From Streptomyces sp. NBC_01476 (GTDB lineage: Bacteria; Actinomycetota; Actinomycetes; Streptomycetales; Streptomycetaceae): 64,000 nucleotides of DNA. Both the position numbers and the translations under genes were made by a program. The stretch lies in contig NZ_CP109446.1 in NCBI RefSeq assembly GCF_036227265.1, positions 5,028,001 through 5,092,000 on the forward strand. Direction: 5' to 3'. Positions within the stretch are counted from its first letter, which is position 1, and each line of letters begins with the position of its first letter. The notes beneath the pieces are model-generated. The model was not told where the DNA came from. It was given only the letters and a program-made list of their open reading frames with translations, and did no database searches. Shown in pieces: positions 37,165 to 46,623 of this stretch.

Positions 37165-37230
37165 GTGACCGGGGGGGCCGCAGGCCCTGCCCCCCTGAGG
37201 CCGTCGCCGGACCTTCCGCCGTATACAGCT

Positions 37231-37360
37231 TGTCGCGCAGTTCCTCGCGCCCCTTTGGGGCAATGGTCTCCCTCGGAGCGGGGGAAGGCGCCCCGACAGG
37301 GGCGCTGGGGGCACCCCCGGACGAAGTCTGGGGGAGGAACTGCGCGACGAGCCACGACGG
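37231..37360. repeat. Repeat-family copy between guaB and guaB3
   Basis: Inverted ends TCGCGCAGTTCCTCGCGCCC (from 37232) and GGGGGAGGAACTGCGCGACGA (ending near 37350) flank about 70 bp. The right side contains GCACCCCCGGACGAAGTCTG, the same hairpin word as in copy 1. The 288-bp gap otherwise holds only a possible -10 (ATACTG near 37412) for guaB3. Confidence 0.8.
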
Positions 37361-37452
37361 GCGGGACGGTCCGGGAACCGGCCGGGGGGGCTACCCGGGC
37401 GGTCCTGCGGGATACTGATGCCCGCAAGGTCAGAAGACGAGAGGCACGGGTT

Positions 37453-38574
37453 GTGACAGAGATCGAGATCGGGCGGGGCAAGCGAGGCCGCAGGGCGTAC
37501 TCGTTCGACGACATCGCCGTGGTGCCGAGCCGGCGCACCCGGGACCCCAAGGAGGTCTCGATCGCCTGGCAGATCGACGCCTACCGCTTCGAACTGCCGT
37601 TCCTCGCCGCGCCGATGGACTCCGTGGTGTCGCCCGAGACGGCGATCCGGATCGGGAACCTCGGCGGCCTCGGGGTGCTGAACCTCGAAGGGCTGTGGAC
37701 GCGGTACGACGACCCCGAGCCGCTGCTCGCCGAGATCGCCGAGCTGGACGACCACCGTGCCACCTCCCGGCTGCAGGAGATCTACGCCGCCCCGATCCGC
37801 GAGGAGCTGATCGGGCAGCGGATCAAGGAGGTGCGGGACGCGGGCGTGGTCACCGCGGCGGCCCTGTCGCCGCAGCGCACCGCCCAGTTCTCCAAGGCCG
37901 TGGTGGACGCGGGCGTGGACCTCTTCGTGATCCGCGGCACCACGGTCTCCGCCGAGCACGTCTCCGGCTCGCACGAACCGCTGAACCTCAAGCAGTTCAT
38001 CTACGAGCTGGACGTGCCGGTGATCGTCGGCGGCTGCGCCACGTACACCGCGGCCCTGCACCTGATGCGGACCGGCGCCGCGGGCGTCCTGGTCGGCTTC
38101 GGCGGCGGCGCCGCGCACACCACCCGTAACGTGCTGGGCATCCAGGTCCCGATGGCGACCGCGGTCGCCGACGTGGCCGCGGCCCGCCGCGACTACATGG
38201 ACGAGTCCGGTGGCCGCTATGTCCACGTCATCGCCGACGGCGGCTTCGGCGCCAGCGGTGACCTGCCCAAGGCGGTGGCCTGCGGCGCGGACGCGGTGAT
38301 GATGGGCTCCCCGCTGGCCCGCGCGACCGACGCGCCCGGCCGCGGCTTCCACTGGGGCATGGAGGCGGTCAACACCGAGCTGCCGCGCGGCAAGCGGATG
38401 AATCTGGGCACCGCGGGGACCACCGAGGAGATCCTGCTCGGCCCGTCGCACGCGCCCGACGGATCGATGAACTTCTTCGGGGCGCTGCGGCGTTCGATGG
38501 CCACCACCGGCTACTCCGACCTCAAGGAGTTCCAGCGGGTCGAGGTCACGGTCTCGCCCACCCACCACCGCTGA
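37453..38574 (+). CDS. guaB3: GuaB3, IMP dehydrogenase/GMP reductase family protein
   Basis: 373 aa from GTG 37453 (VTEIEIGRGKRGRRAYSFDD). It has the IMPDH-type barrel (IAVVPSRRTRDPKEVSIAWQ, AAPMDSVVSPETAIRIGNL) but no CBS domains. The catalytic loop reads GFGGGAAHTTR, so His221 stands where IMPDH and GMP reductase have Cys. GuaB3 proteins are common in actinobacteria and their reaction is not settled; some cyanobacterial members act as GMP reductases. Paired with guaB as in mycobacteria. It ends at a strong palindromic terminator. Confidence 0.93.
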   Translation: MTEIEIGRGKRGRRAYSFDDIAVVPSRRTRDPKEVSIAWQIDAYRFELPFLAAPMDSVVSPETAIRIGNLGGLGVLNLEGLWTRYDDPEPLLAEIAELDDHRATSRLQEIYAAPIREELIGQRIKEVRDAGVVTAAALSPQRTAQFSKAVVDAGVDLFVIRGTTVSAEHVSGSHEPLNLKQFIYELDVPVIVGGCATYTAALHLMRTGAAGVLVGFGGGAAHTTRNVLGIQVPMATAVADVAAARRDYMDESGGRYVHVIADGGFGASGDLPKAVACGADAVMMGSPLARATDAPGRGFHWGMEAVNTELPRGKRMNLGTAGTTEEILLGPSHAPDGSMNFFGALRRSMATTGYSDLKEFQRVEVTVSPTHHR

Positions 38575-38600
38575 GCCCGGCCCTTCGCCGCCAGAACGCC

Positions 38601-38638
38601 GGCAGGCCCCGTACCGCGATCGCGGTACGGGGCCTGCC
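38601..38638. terminator. Perfect 38-bp palindrome, bidirectional terminator
   Basis: GGCAGGCCCCGTACCGCGA is followed directly by its exact reverse complement. It separates convergent guaB3 and the membrane-protein gene and can fold as a 17-bp stem with a GATC loop in either transcript. Confidence 0.85.
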
Positions 38639-38667
38639 CCATGATCCCCAGGGTGAGGACCGGGCGG

Positions 38668-39321
38668 TCAGCCGTTCATCCGGCGGGGGGTCTGGAAGCC
38701 CACCAGTCCGGCGATCGCCATGAAGACGAACGACATGACGTCGAAGTCTTCCTTCCAGCCCAGGAAGACCTCGTGGGTGTAGTCGGTCAGCGCGGTGGTC
38801 ACCGACAGGTCGTTGGCGTGGGCACCGATGATCGCCTCGCCGAGGAACTGGCCGAGGAAGACGCCGGCCAGGGCCAGCACGAGGCCGGCGAACGGCAGGG
38901 TGCGGCTGCGTCCGCCGACCTTCCCGACCACCGCGCCGACGGCGAAGCCGACGCCGACCGCCGCGTATCCGATCTCGTGCTTGGTGAGGCCGATGATCCA
39001 GCCGTAGGCGATGGCGACGACGACCGCGGTGACGATGCCCGCCAGGATGCCCAGCGAGGGGTTGGCCGCGGCGGGCGCGGACGGCTGCGCGTACGCGTTC
39101 GGCGGCGGGTACGCGGCCGGGTCGAACGGATTCCCCGGGGCGGCCCCGGGCTGCCGCGGGTAGCCGAAGGGCACGCCCTGCGGCGGGGCGCCGTAAGGGG
39201 CCGGGCCGCCCTGGGCCGGCGCGCCCTGCGGCGGCGGGCCGTACGGGCTCTGCGGCTGCTGGGCGTACGGATTGCCGCCGCCCGGCAGCGGCGCCTGCGG
39301 TGGCGGGAAGTCAGCGCTCAT
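38668..39321 (-). CDS. Proline/glutamine-rich multi-pass membrane protein
   Basis: 217 aa from ATG 39321 (MSADFPPPQAPLPGGGN). Residues 1 to about 85 are Pro/Gln/Gly/Tyr-rich (YAQQPQSPYGPPPQGAPAQG), probably disordered and cytoplasmic. At least three transmembrane segments follow: LGILAGIVTAVVVAIAYGWI, YAAVGVGFAVGAVVGKV and LPFAGLVLALAGVFLGQFLG; a last hydrophobic stretch is SFVFMAIAGLVGFQ. It ends TPRRMNG. This architecture is frequent in streptomycetes; the function is unknown. An in-frame start at 39348 is less likely because the DNA there is a short repeat. Confidence 0.8.
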   Translation of the reverse strand: MSADFPPPQAPLPGGGNPYAQQPQSPYGPPPQGAPAQGGPAPYGAPPQGVPFGYPRQPGAAPGNPFDPAAYPPPNAYAQPSAPAAANPSLGILAGIVTAVVVAIAYGWIIGLTKHEIGYAAVGVGFAVGAVVGKVGGRSRTLPFAGLVLALAGVFLGQFLGEAIIGAHANDLSVTTALTDYTHEVFLGWKEDFDVMSFVFMAIAGLVGFQTPRRMNG

Positions 39322-39349
39322 GAAGGGTCCCCCGAATGCTGTGTGCACG

Positions 39350-39395
39350 GCGTACGCGGTGTGCGCGGTGTGCGCGGTCTACGCGGTGTGCGGCG
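39350..39395. repeat. Short GTGTGCGCG-type tandem repeat
   Basis: CGGCGTACGCGGTGTGCGCG and further GGTGTGCGCGGTCTACGCGG units form a degenerate 9-18-base tandem repeat just upstream of the membrane-protein start. The rest of 39322-39493 shows nothing recognisable. Confidence 0.6.
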
Positions 39396-39493
39396 AAAGT
39401 GACGCCGAAATCTAGCAGGGGGATACGACAATCGGACAAGAGGGTTCTTGCGGTCGTTACGGGACCAGGACCGCGTTCCGCCGCCGGCGCGGA

Positions 39494-40771
39494 CTACAGC
39501 CGGGCCGCCGCCCCGGCCGGCGTCGCCCCCCGGGTGTCCAGCATGAGCTGGGCCTTGACCGCCAGGCCCTGCAAGTCGTAGGTGCGGTGGTGCTGCAGAA
39601 GGAGCGTCAGATCGGCCTCGGCGGCGGCCTCCCAGAGCGAGTCGGCGCGGGGGACCGGCCGGTCCAGGACACGCCACTGCGGGACGTACGGGTCGTGGTA
39701 GGCGAGTTGCGCGCCGAGTTCGATCAGCCGGGAGCCGATCTCCTTGGCGGGGGCGCCCTCCTGGTCCGCGAGGTCGGCCTTGTAGGTGACGCCGAGCAGC
39801 AGCACGCGGGCGCCGCGCAGCGACTTGCCCTGCTCGTTGAGCAGGCTGGCGGCGCGCTGGACGACGTAGCGCGGCATCCGGCCGTTGACCTCCTGGGCGA
39901 GTTCGACCATCCGCAGCGGGTGGCCGGGCAGCCGCGGGTGGGTGGCGAGGCCGGCGGTGAAGGCGGGGGCGGCGTTGGGGTCGAGGGCCGGCGACGGGCC
40001 GCCGACGCCGGGTCCCGGGCGGAAGGCCTGGAAGCCGTACGGCTTGGTCTCGGCGCACCGGATGACGTCCCAGAGGTCGACGCCGAGGTCGTGGCAGTAG
40101 ACCGCCATCTCGTTGACGAAGGCGATGTTGACGTGCCGGTAGTTGGTCTCCAGCAGCTTGACCGCCTCGGCCTCGCGCAGGCCCCGGGCGCGCACCACCC
40201 GCTCGGAGAAGCGGCCGTAGAAGGCGGCGGCGGCCTCGGTGCAGGCGGGGGTGCAGCCGCCGACCACCTTGGGAGTGTTGGCGTGGTGGAAGTCGCGGCT
40301 GCCGGGGTCGAGCCGGCTGGGGGAGTACGCCAGGTGGAAGTCGCGGCCGGCCCGCAGGCCGTGGGCCTCCAGCAGCGGGCGGAGGAATCCCTCGGTGGTT
40401 CCCGGGTAGACGGCTGATTCCAGGACCACGGTGGTGTGCGGTCGCAGGTGCGCGGCCAGCGCCCGGGCGGCGGCGGCCACCTCGGTCAGATCGAGGGCGT
40501 GGTCCGCGCCGAGCGGCGTGGGGGCGCAGATGACAGCGGTCCTGACCCTGCCGAGCGCGGCGGGGTCGGCGGTGGCCCGGAAACCCACGGCCAGCAGCCG
40601 CCGCAACTCGGCGGCGGCGAGGGTGCCGGGCGGCACCCGGCCGGCGTTGATCTCGGCCACCAGGGCCGGATCCGGGTCGTAACCGATGGTGTTCACTCCG
40701 GCGGCGGTGGCCGCCTGGGCGAGCGGTAGTCCGGTGTGGCCGAGGCCGAGGACTGCGAGGTCTGCTGCCAT
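39494..40771 (-). CDS. Nucleotide-sugar dehydrogenase homologue without the catalytic Cys
   Basis: 425 aa from ATG 40771. The family is UDP-glucose/UDP-ManNAc dehydrogenase: NAD motif LAVLGLGHTGLPLAQAATAA, VICAPTPLGADHALDL, VLESAVYPGTTE, the catalytic Lys/Asn region EAVKLLETNYRHVNIAFVNE and the C-terminal VLLLGVTYKADLADQEGAPA. Where relatives have GPGVGGHCIPVDP, this protein has GPGVGGPSPALDP, so the cysteine that forms the thioester intermediate is Ser. It may stop at the aldehyde, act on another substrate, or be inactive. It is divergent from glpD with 245 bp between; that gap has an AT-rich stretch near 40828-40862 but no assigned site. Confidence 0.85.
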   Translation of the reverse strand: MAADLAVLGLGHTGLPLAQAATAAGVNTIGYDPDPALVAEINAGRVPPGTLAAAELRRLLAVGFRATADPAALGRVRTAVICAPTPLGADHALDLTEVAAAARALAAHLRPHTTVVLESAVYPGTTEGFLRPLLEAHGLRAGRDFHLAYSPSRLDPGSRDFHHANTPKVVGGCTPACTEAAAAFYGRFSERVVRARGLREAEAVKLLETNYRHVNIAFVNEMAVYCHDLGVDLWDVIRCAETKPYGFQAFRPGPGVGGPSPALDPNAAPAFTAGLATHPRLPGHPLRMVELAQEVNGRMPRYVVQRAASLLNEQGKSLRGARVLLLGVTYKADLADQEGAPAKEIGSRLIELGAQLAYHDPYVPQWRVLDRPVPRADSLWEAAAEADLTLLLQHHRTYDLQGLAVKAQLMLDTRGATPAGAAARL

Positions 40772-41016
40772 GGGCTCCGGTCCTCCACGAATGGATGAGT
40801 GGCCGCACGAGGGCGGTCTCTCGAACAGCTGTAAAACAGGCTAACCAGACAAATCACTGATATGACCACGCGGCGCGCCGCACCGACCCGGACGCTTCAA
40901 GGTGGCCGCTCCCGGGCAGGCCCGTCACTATCGGAAGAGATCCACAGGCCGGACTCGACAAGCAACCAGCCCGCCGCCGGTGAATCCGGCGGCGGGCGGC
41001 AGGTACGGAGGCACGG

Positions 41017-42723
41017 ATGCGTGACACGACTCTCGGCCCCGAGGCGCGAGCCGAGGCGCTGGCGAAGATGGCCGAGCAGGAGTTGGACATTCTGGTGGTC
41101 GGCGGCGGCGTGGTGGGCGCCGGCTCCGCTCTCGACGCGGCGACCCGCGGCCTGTCCGTCGGCATAGTCGAGGCCCATGACTGGGCCTCGGGCACATCGA
41201 GCCGCTCCAGCAAACTGATCCACGGCGGCCTGCGGTATCTGGAGATGCTGGACTTCGCGCTGGTCCGCGAGGCGCTGAAGGAACGCGGGCTGCTGCTGGA
41301 GAAGCTGGCCCCGCATCTGGTCAAGCCGGTGCCGTTCCTGTATCCGCTGCAGCACAAGGGGTGGGAGCGGATCTACGCAGGTTCCGGTGTGGCGCTGTAC
41401 GACGCCATGTCCATCTCCTCCGGTCACGGGCGCGGCCTGCCCGTACACCGTCACCTGACCCGTAAGCACGCCCTGCGGGTCGCCCCCGCGCTGCGCAAGG
41501 ACGCGCTGGTCGGCGCGCTGCAGTACTACGACGCCCAGGTGGACGACGCGCGCCTGGTGGTGACGCTGGTGCGCACCGCCGCCTCCTACGGGGCGCTGGC
41601 CGCCAACCACGCCAAGGTCGTCGGCTTCCTCCGGGAGGGCGAGCGGGTCGTCGGCGCCCGGGTGCGCGACGGCGAGGCGGGCGGGGAGTACGAGGTCAGG
41701 GCCCGGCAGGTGGTCAACGCCACCGGGGTGTGGACCGACGACACCCAGGCCCTCATCGGCGAGCGCGGCCAGTTCCACGTCCGCGCCTCCAAGGGCATCC
41801 ACCTGGTCGTGCCGAAGGACCGGATCCACTCGAACTCCGGGCTCATCCTGCGTACCGAGAAGAGCGTGCTCTTCGTCATCCCGTGGGGCCGGCACTGGAT
41901 CATCGGCACCACCGACACCGACTGGATGCTGGACAAGTCGCACCCGGCCGCGTCCACCGCCGACATCGACTACCTGCTGGAACACGTCAACTCGGTGCTC
42001 AACACCCCGCTCACCCGGGACGACGTCCAGGGTGTCTACGCCGGTCTGCGCCCGCTGCTGGCCGGTGAGTCCGACGCCACCAGCAAGCTCTCCCGCGAGC
42101 ACACCGTCGCCCACCCGGCGCCCGGCCTGGTGGTGGTGGCCGGCGGCAAGTACACGACCTACCGGGTGATGGCCAAGGACGCGGTGGACGAGGCGGTGCA
42201 CGGCCTGGACCGCCGGGTCGCCGACTGCTGCACCGAGGACGTACCGCTGGCCGGCGCCGAGGGCTACCAGGCGCTGTGGAACGCCCGGGCCAGGATCGCC
42301 GCCCGCACCGGGGTGCACGTCGCACGGGTGGAGCACCTGCTCAACCGGTACGGCTCGCTCGCCGACGAGGTGCTGGCGCTCATCGAGCAGGACGCGTCGC
42401 TCGGTGCCCCGCTGGCCGCCGCGGACGACTATCTGCGGGCCGAGGTGGTCTACGCCGCCCGGGCCGAAGGCGCCCGGCACCTGGAGGACGTGCTCACCCG
42501 CAGGACCCGCATCTCCATCGAGACCTTCGACCGCGGCACCCGCAGCGCCCGCGACGCCGCTGAGCTGATGGCACCGGTGCTGGGCTGGGACCAGGCGCAG
42601 ATCGACAAGGAAGTGGAGTACTACGAGAAGCGGGTCGAAGCCGAGCGCGAGTCGCAACTCCAGCCCGACGATCAGACCGCGGATGCCGCACGGCTCGGCG
42701 CGCCGGATATCGTTCCCCTGTAG
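41017..42723 (+). CDS. glpD: Glycerol-3-phosphate dehydrogenase, FAD-dependent
   Basis: 568 aa. The FAD motif is ILVVGGGVVGAGSALDAATR, followed by SVGIVEAHDWASGTSSRSSK and LIHGGLRYLEMLDFALVREA, the GlpD signature. FVIPWGRHWIIGTTDTDWM and the C-terminal helical DAO_C domain (VHVARVEHLLNRYGSLADEV) complete it. It oxidises sn-glycerol-3-phosphate to dihydroxyacetone phosphate at the membrane and feeds quinone. The Ser/Thr kinase gene follows on the same strand after 62 bases. Confidence 0.97.
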   Translation: MRDTTLGPEARAEALAKMAEQELDILVVGGGVVGAGSALDAATRGLSVGIVEAHDWASGTSSRSSKLIHGGLRYLEMLDFALVREALKERGLLLEKLAPHLVKPVPFLYPLQHKGWERIYAGSGVALYDAMSISSGHGRGLPVHRHLTRKHALRVAPALRKDALVGALQYYDAQVDDARLVVTLVRTAASYGALAANHAKVVGFLREGERVVGARVRDGEAGGEYEVRARQVVNATGVWTDDTQALIGERGQFHVRASKGIHLVVPKDRIHSNSGLILRTEKSVLFVIPWGRHWIIGTTDTDWMLDKSHPAASTADIDYLLEHVNSVLNTPLTRDDVQGVYAGLRPLLAGESDATSKLSREHTVAHPAPGLVVVAGGKYTTYRVMAKDAVDEAVHGLDRRVADCCTEDVPLAGAEGYQALWNARARIAARTGVHVARVEHLLNRYGSLADEVLALIEQDASLGAPLAAADDYLRAEVVYAARAEGARHLEDVLTRRTRISIETFDRGTRSARDAAELMAPVLGWDQAQIDKEVEYYEKRVEAERESQLQPDDQTADAARLGAPDIVPL

Positions 42724-42785
42724 ACGGGAGGAGTCTGGGCGCGAGCGCGACGCGCGGACGGGGGTCACGGGCGGAAGGGCGCGAG

Positions 42786-44594
42786 ATGGTCGGACAGGTC
42801 GACGAGGGCCGATTGGTGGCGGGCCGTTACCGGCTGCTGGAGCGGATCGGCCGCGGTGGCATGGGGACGGTCTGGCGCGCCGAGGACGAACTCCTCGGCC
42901 GTCAGGTCGCGGTGAAGAAGCTTCACCCGCCGCAGCCGCACATGGACGACGACGAACTCGCCACCCTCTTCGAACGCACCCGCCGCGAGGCCCGCGCCGC
43001 CGCGCGGATCAGCCACCCCAATGTGATCGTCGTGCACGACGTGGTGGACGACGCCGGACTGCCCTCCATCGTCATGGAGTACGTGCCGTCCGTGACGCTC
43101 GGTGAACTCCTGCAGCAGCGGGGCCCGTTGCCGGTCGAGGAGGCGGCGCGGATCGGCCGCGGCATGGTCGCCGCGCTGCGGGCCGCGCACCGGGCCGGGG
43201 TGCTGCACCGCGATGTGAAGCCGGGCAACGTCCTGTTGGGCGGGGCAGGCGGGGCCGGAGGCACCTCTCCCGCCGAAGGCCACGGGGGACGGGTGGTGCT
43301 CACTGACTTCGGCATCGCCCAGGCGTCCGGCACCTCCACGCTGACCCGCACCGGTGAACTCATCGGCTCCATCGACTTCCTGTCCCCGGAGCGGATACGC
43401 GGCGCGATGCCCGGCCCGGAGGCCGACCTGTGGGCGCTCGGCGCCACCCTCTTCCAGGCCGTCGAGGGCAGGTCGCCGTTCCGCCGGCCGACCGCGATCG
43501 AGACCGCGTACGCCATCGCCGAGGAACCGGTGCCGACCGCCGACGCGGGCGCGCTCACCGAGGTGATCGCCGGGCTGCTGGCCAAGGAGCCGGCCGAGCG
43601 GCTGTCGCTGGAGGACGCGGAACGGCTGCTGCGGATACCGGCGGCAGAGCAGGACACCGCACTGGTCGGCCGGTTCGAGCAGCGGGCCCCGGACCTCCCG
43701 ACCGCCACCGCGGTCCGCCCGCCGGGCGCGATACCGCCGGCCGGGACGCCCCCGGGAGCGCCGCCCCCAGGACCGCTGCCGCCCCCTACGCAGAGCCCGT
43801 ACGCGCAGGGCGGCGGGTACGGATCGGGCTCTTATGGCTCGTATCCGCCGGGGTCGTACGCCCCGCTCCCGTACCAGCAGGGCGACCCCAGCACCCCCCA
43901 GCCCGGGCAGCAGCCGCCGTACTCCGCGCCCACCCGGCGCCGGCACCGTGGCGCCGGGCCCTGGATCGCCGCGGTGGTGGCGGTCGCCGTGGTCGCGGCC
44001 GGCGCGCTCGTCGCGGTGCACCGCTTCCGGAGCGGGCACACCGGCGACGACGCGGTGAACGGACCTGACCCGGTCGTCACCACCACCGCCCCGCCCACCA
44101 CCGCCCCGCCCACATCGGTCCCCAGCACCACCCCGGCGCCCCCGCCGGTGCCTGACGGCTACCACCTGTTCAGCGACGAGAGCCGCGGCTACTCCGTCCC
44201 CGTGCCGGACGGCTGGACCCAGCAGTCGAGCAACGACGGCGAACAGGTGGACTTCATCGACCCGACGAAGAAGGTCGACCTCAAGATCAGCGCGCTCGAC
44301 CACGGCAGCAACAGCCCGATCCGCCACTTCAGGGACCTGGAGCCCGAGACAGCGGCGAACGTCGACGGCTACCACCGCGAACGGCTCGACGAGACAACGC
44401 AGTTCGGCGAGCCGGCGGCCATCTGGGAGTTCACCTTCCAGGGCACGGCACGCACCTTCCGGGCCATCGATCTGGGGTTCGGCAAGCCCGGTGGCACCGA
44501 GTACGCCGTCTATCTCTCCGCTCCGGATGCACAATGGGACGAGCGCCGCGAGGTGTTCGACACCGCGACGGCCGGTTTCCGGCAATCCGGCTGA
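42786..44594 (+). CDS. Membrane Ser/Thr protein kinase (kinase 1 of 4)
   Basis: 602 aa. The Hanks-type kinase domain spans about residues 10-280: GRGGMGTVWRAEDELLGRQV, VAVKKLH with the ATP Lys, LHRDVKPGNVLL, DFGIAQ and SPERIRG. A Pro/Gly/Tyr-rich linker follows (about 310-395), then one transmembrane helix (GPWIAAVVAVAVVAAGALVA, near 400), a Thr/Pro-rich spacer and an extracellular domain of about 145 residues (YHLFSDESRGYSVPVPDGWT). The latter resembles a PsbP/LpqN-like sensor domain by layout. All catalytic residues are intact. It begins a head-to-tail run of four related genes. Confidence 0.93.
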   Translation: MVGQVDEGRLVAGRYRLLERIGRGGMGTVWRAEDELLGRQVAVKKLHPPQPHMDDDELATLFERTRREARAAARISHPNVIVVHDVVDDAGLPSIVMEYVPSVTLGELLQQRGPLPVEEAARIGRGMVAALRAAHRAGVLHRDVKPGNVLLGGAGGAGGTSPAEGHGGRVVLTDFGIAQASGTSTLTRTGELIGSIDFLSPERIRGAMPGPEADLWALGATLFQAVEGRSPFRRPTAIETAYAIAEEPVPTADAGALTEVIAGLLAKEPAERLSLEDAERLLRIPAAEQDTALVGRFEQRAPDLPTATAVRPPGAIPPAGTPPGAPPPGPLPPPTQSPYAQGGGYGSGSYGSYPPGSYAPLPYQQGDPSTPQPGQQPPYSAPTRRRHRGAGPWIAAVVAVAVVAAGALVAVHRFRSGHTGDDAVNGPDPVVTTTAPPTTAPPTSVPSTTPAPPPVPDGYHLFSDESRGYSVPVPDGWTQQSSNDGEQVDFIDPTKKVDLKISALDHGSNSPIRHFRDLEPETAANVDGYHRERLDETTQFGEPAAIWEFTFQGTARTFRAIDLGFGKPGGTEYAVYLSAPDAQWDERREVFDTATAGFRQSG

Positions 44595-44706
44595 TAGGTC
44601 GGGTTGGCTTCCACGTCCCCCGGTCGGGGATGATGGCCTCTCGCACCCGCACCGCACCGCACCGCCATGTCGCCCGGTACACCGGGGTATACGCCATGCG
44701 ACAAGC

Positions 44707-44738
44707 CTGACCAACCGCCTGACCAACCGCCTGACAAC
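44707..44738 (+). repeat. Short tandem repeat before kinase 2
   Basis: CTGACCAACCGC occurs twice in a row, followed by CTGACAACGC, within the leader between kinase 1 and kinase 2. Confidence 0.7.
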
Positions 44739-44760
44739 GCCGGCACAGCAGAGGGAACCC

Positions 44761-46623
44761 ATGAGCGAGGTCGAAGGTACCGACGGACGTCTGCTCGCGG
44801 ACCGGTACCGTCTCGGCGCCGTGCTCGGCAAGGGCGGCATGGGCACGGTCTGGCGCGCCGTCGACGAGACGCTCGGCCGCAGCGTCGCGGTGAAGGAACT
44901 GCGCTTCCCCGGCGACGTGGACGACGAGGAGAAGCGCCGGCTGGTCACCCGGACGCTGCGCGAGGCCAAGGCCACCGCCCGGATCCGCAACAGCGGGGCC
45001 ATCACCGTCTTCGACGTGGTGAAGGAGGACGACCGGCCCTGGATCGTGATGGAACTCGTCGAGGGCAGATCGCTCTCCGACGCCATCCGCGAGGACGGAC
45101 CGCTCACCCCCAAGCGCGCGGCGGAAATCGGCCTGGTCCTGCTCGACGTCCTCAAGGCCGCGCACGCCGAAGGCATCCTGCACCGCGACGTGAAGCCGTC
45201 GAACGTCATGATCGCCGACGGCGGCGCCGGCCCCGACGGTTCCGGCGGCCGGGTGGTGCTCGGCGACTTCGGTATCGCGCAGATCGACGGCGACCCCTCG
45301 GTGACCTCCACCGGCATGCTCGTCGGCGCCCCCTCGTACATCTCGCCGGAGCGCGCCCGCGGCCAGAAGCCGGGACCGCCGGCCGACCTGTGGTCGCTCG
45401 GCGCGCTGCTCTACGCCTCGGTCGAGGGGCACCCGCCCTACGACAAGGGGTCGGCCATCGCCACCCTCACCGCGGTGATGACCGAGCCGATCGGGGAGAT
45501 GCACAACGCCGGACCGCTCGCCGAGGTGATCAGGGGCCTGCTGGTCAAGGACCCCGAGCGGCGGCTGACCGAGCCCGCCGCCCGGGCCATGCTGACCGCC
45601 GTCGCCACCGCCCCCGACCGCCCGGTCGCGCCGCCCGCGCCCACCGGTGACGCCCGTACCGTCGTCCTGCCGGTCGACCCGCAGCCCACCCCGACCGACG
45701 CGCCCGCGTCCACCCTGGAGGCCGCCGCCGACCAGGCCCGGATGCGCGACGCGCTGCGCTCGGTCCGCAAGGCCGCCGCCAAGCCCCGGCCAGCGCCCGA
45801 ACCCGGCACGCCCGCGAACACGCCCGCGCCGCCGGCCCGGGCGCCGATCACCGACGTGGTGCCGAAGCGCACCTTGATGATCGTGGCCGGCGCGCTGGTG
45901 ATCGCGCTGCTGGGCACGGTGATAGGCATCGTCGTCGCCAACTCCGGTGGCGGTGGCGGCGACAGCAAGAACGCCGGCAAGAACGGTGCCGCGCCGTCGG
46001 TTACGCACACCACCGGCGCTCCCTCGTACACCCCGTCCGCGCCGGCCAGTTCCGCCTCCGGTGCGAACCCGCCGTCCGCACCCGCCACTTCGGCGACGCC
46101 GTCCGGTGACGACGCGAGCAAGGGCGACGACGACGGGGACAGCGGCACGGGCGGCGGGTCCGGGCTGCCCAGCGGCTACACCACCGCCACCAACGCCAGG
46201 TTCCACTTCACGATGGCGATGCCGCCCGGCTGGCACCAGACCGGCACCTCGCTGGGCGGCGCCGGCGCCATATACAGCGCCCACGGCGGATACCCGCGGG
46301 TCCAGGTGGACTTCTCCTCCCACCCGGGCAAGGACGCGGCGGCCACCTGGCGCGGCAACGAAGCCGGGGTGAAGGCCAACAGCGACGACTACCAGCGGAT
46401 CGTCATCAAGTCGATCGACTACCGGAACTACCGGACCGCGGCCGACTGGGAGTTCTACCGCACCGAGGGCGGACAGAAGATGCACGTCCTCAACCGCGGG
46501 TTCGTCACCGACGGCAGCCACGCCTACGCGATCTTGATCTCGATCCCGGCGGACGACTGGAACAGCGCGGCCTCGGTGCAGATGCGCAACGCCTTCTTCA
46601 GTTCGTTCCAGCAGGCGGACTGA
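44761..46623 (+). CDS. Membrane Ser/Thr protein kinase (kinase 2 of 4)
   Basis: 620 aa from ATG 44761 (MSEVEGTDGRLLADRYRLGA). The kinase core is intact: GKGGMGTVWRAVDETLGRSV, VAVKELRFPG, LHRDVKPSNVMI, LGDFGIAQ and SPERARG. A juxtamembrane stretch with RMRDALRSVRKAAAKPRPAP precedes the transmembrane helix (TLMIVAGALVIALLGTVIGI). Outside lies a Ser/Pro/Ala/Asp-rich stalk and a domain beginning NARFHFTMAMPPGWHQTG and ending FFSSFQQAD. The extracellular domain is homologous in layout to those of kinases 1, 3 and 4. The signal and targets are unknown. Confidence 0.93.
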   Translation: MSEVEGTDGRLLADRYRLGAVLGKGGMGTVWRAVDETLGRSVAVKELRFPGDVDDEEKRRLVTRTLREAKATARIRNSGAITVFDVVKEDDRPWIVMELVEGRSLSDAIREDGPLTPKRAAEIGLVLLDVLKAAHAEGILHRDVKPSNVMIADGGAGPDGSGGRVVLGDFGIAQIDGDPSVTSTGMLVGAPSYISPERARGQKPGPPADLWSLGALLYASVEGHPPYDKGSAIATLTAVMTEPIGEMHNAGPLAEVIRGLLVKDPERRLTEPAARAMLTAVATAPDRPVAPPAPTGDARTVVLPVDPQPTPTDAPASTLEAAADQARMRDALRSVRKAAAKPRPAPEPGTPANTPAPPARAPITDVVPKRTLMIVAGALVIALLGTVIGIVVANSGGGGGDSKNAGKNGAAPSVTHTTGAPSYTPSAPASSASGANPPSAPATSATPSGDDASKGDDDGDSGTGGGSGLPSGYTTATNARFHFTMAMPPGWHQTGTSLGGAGAIYSAHGGYPRVQVDFSSHPGKDAAATWRGNEAGVKANSDDYQRIVIKSIDYRNYRTAADWEFYRTEGGQKMHVLNRGFVTDGSHAYAILISIPADDWNSAASVQMRNAFFSSFQQAD

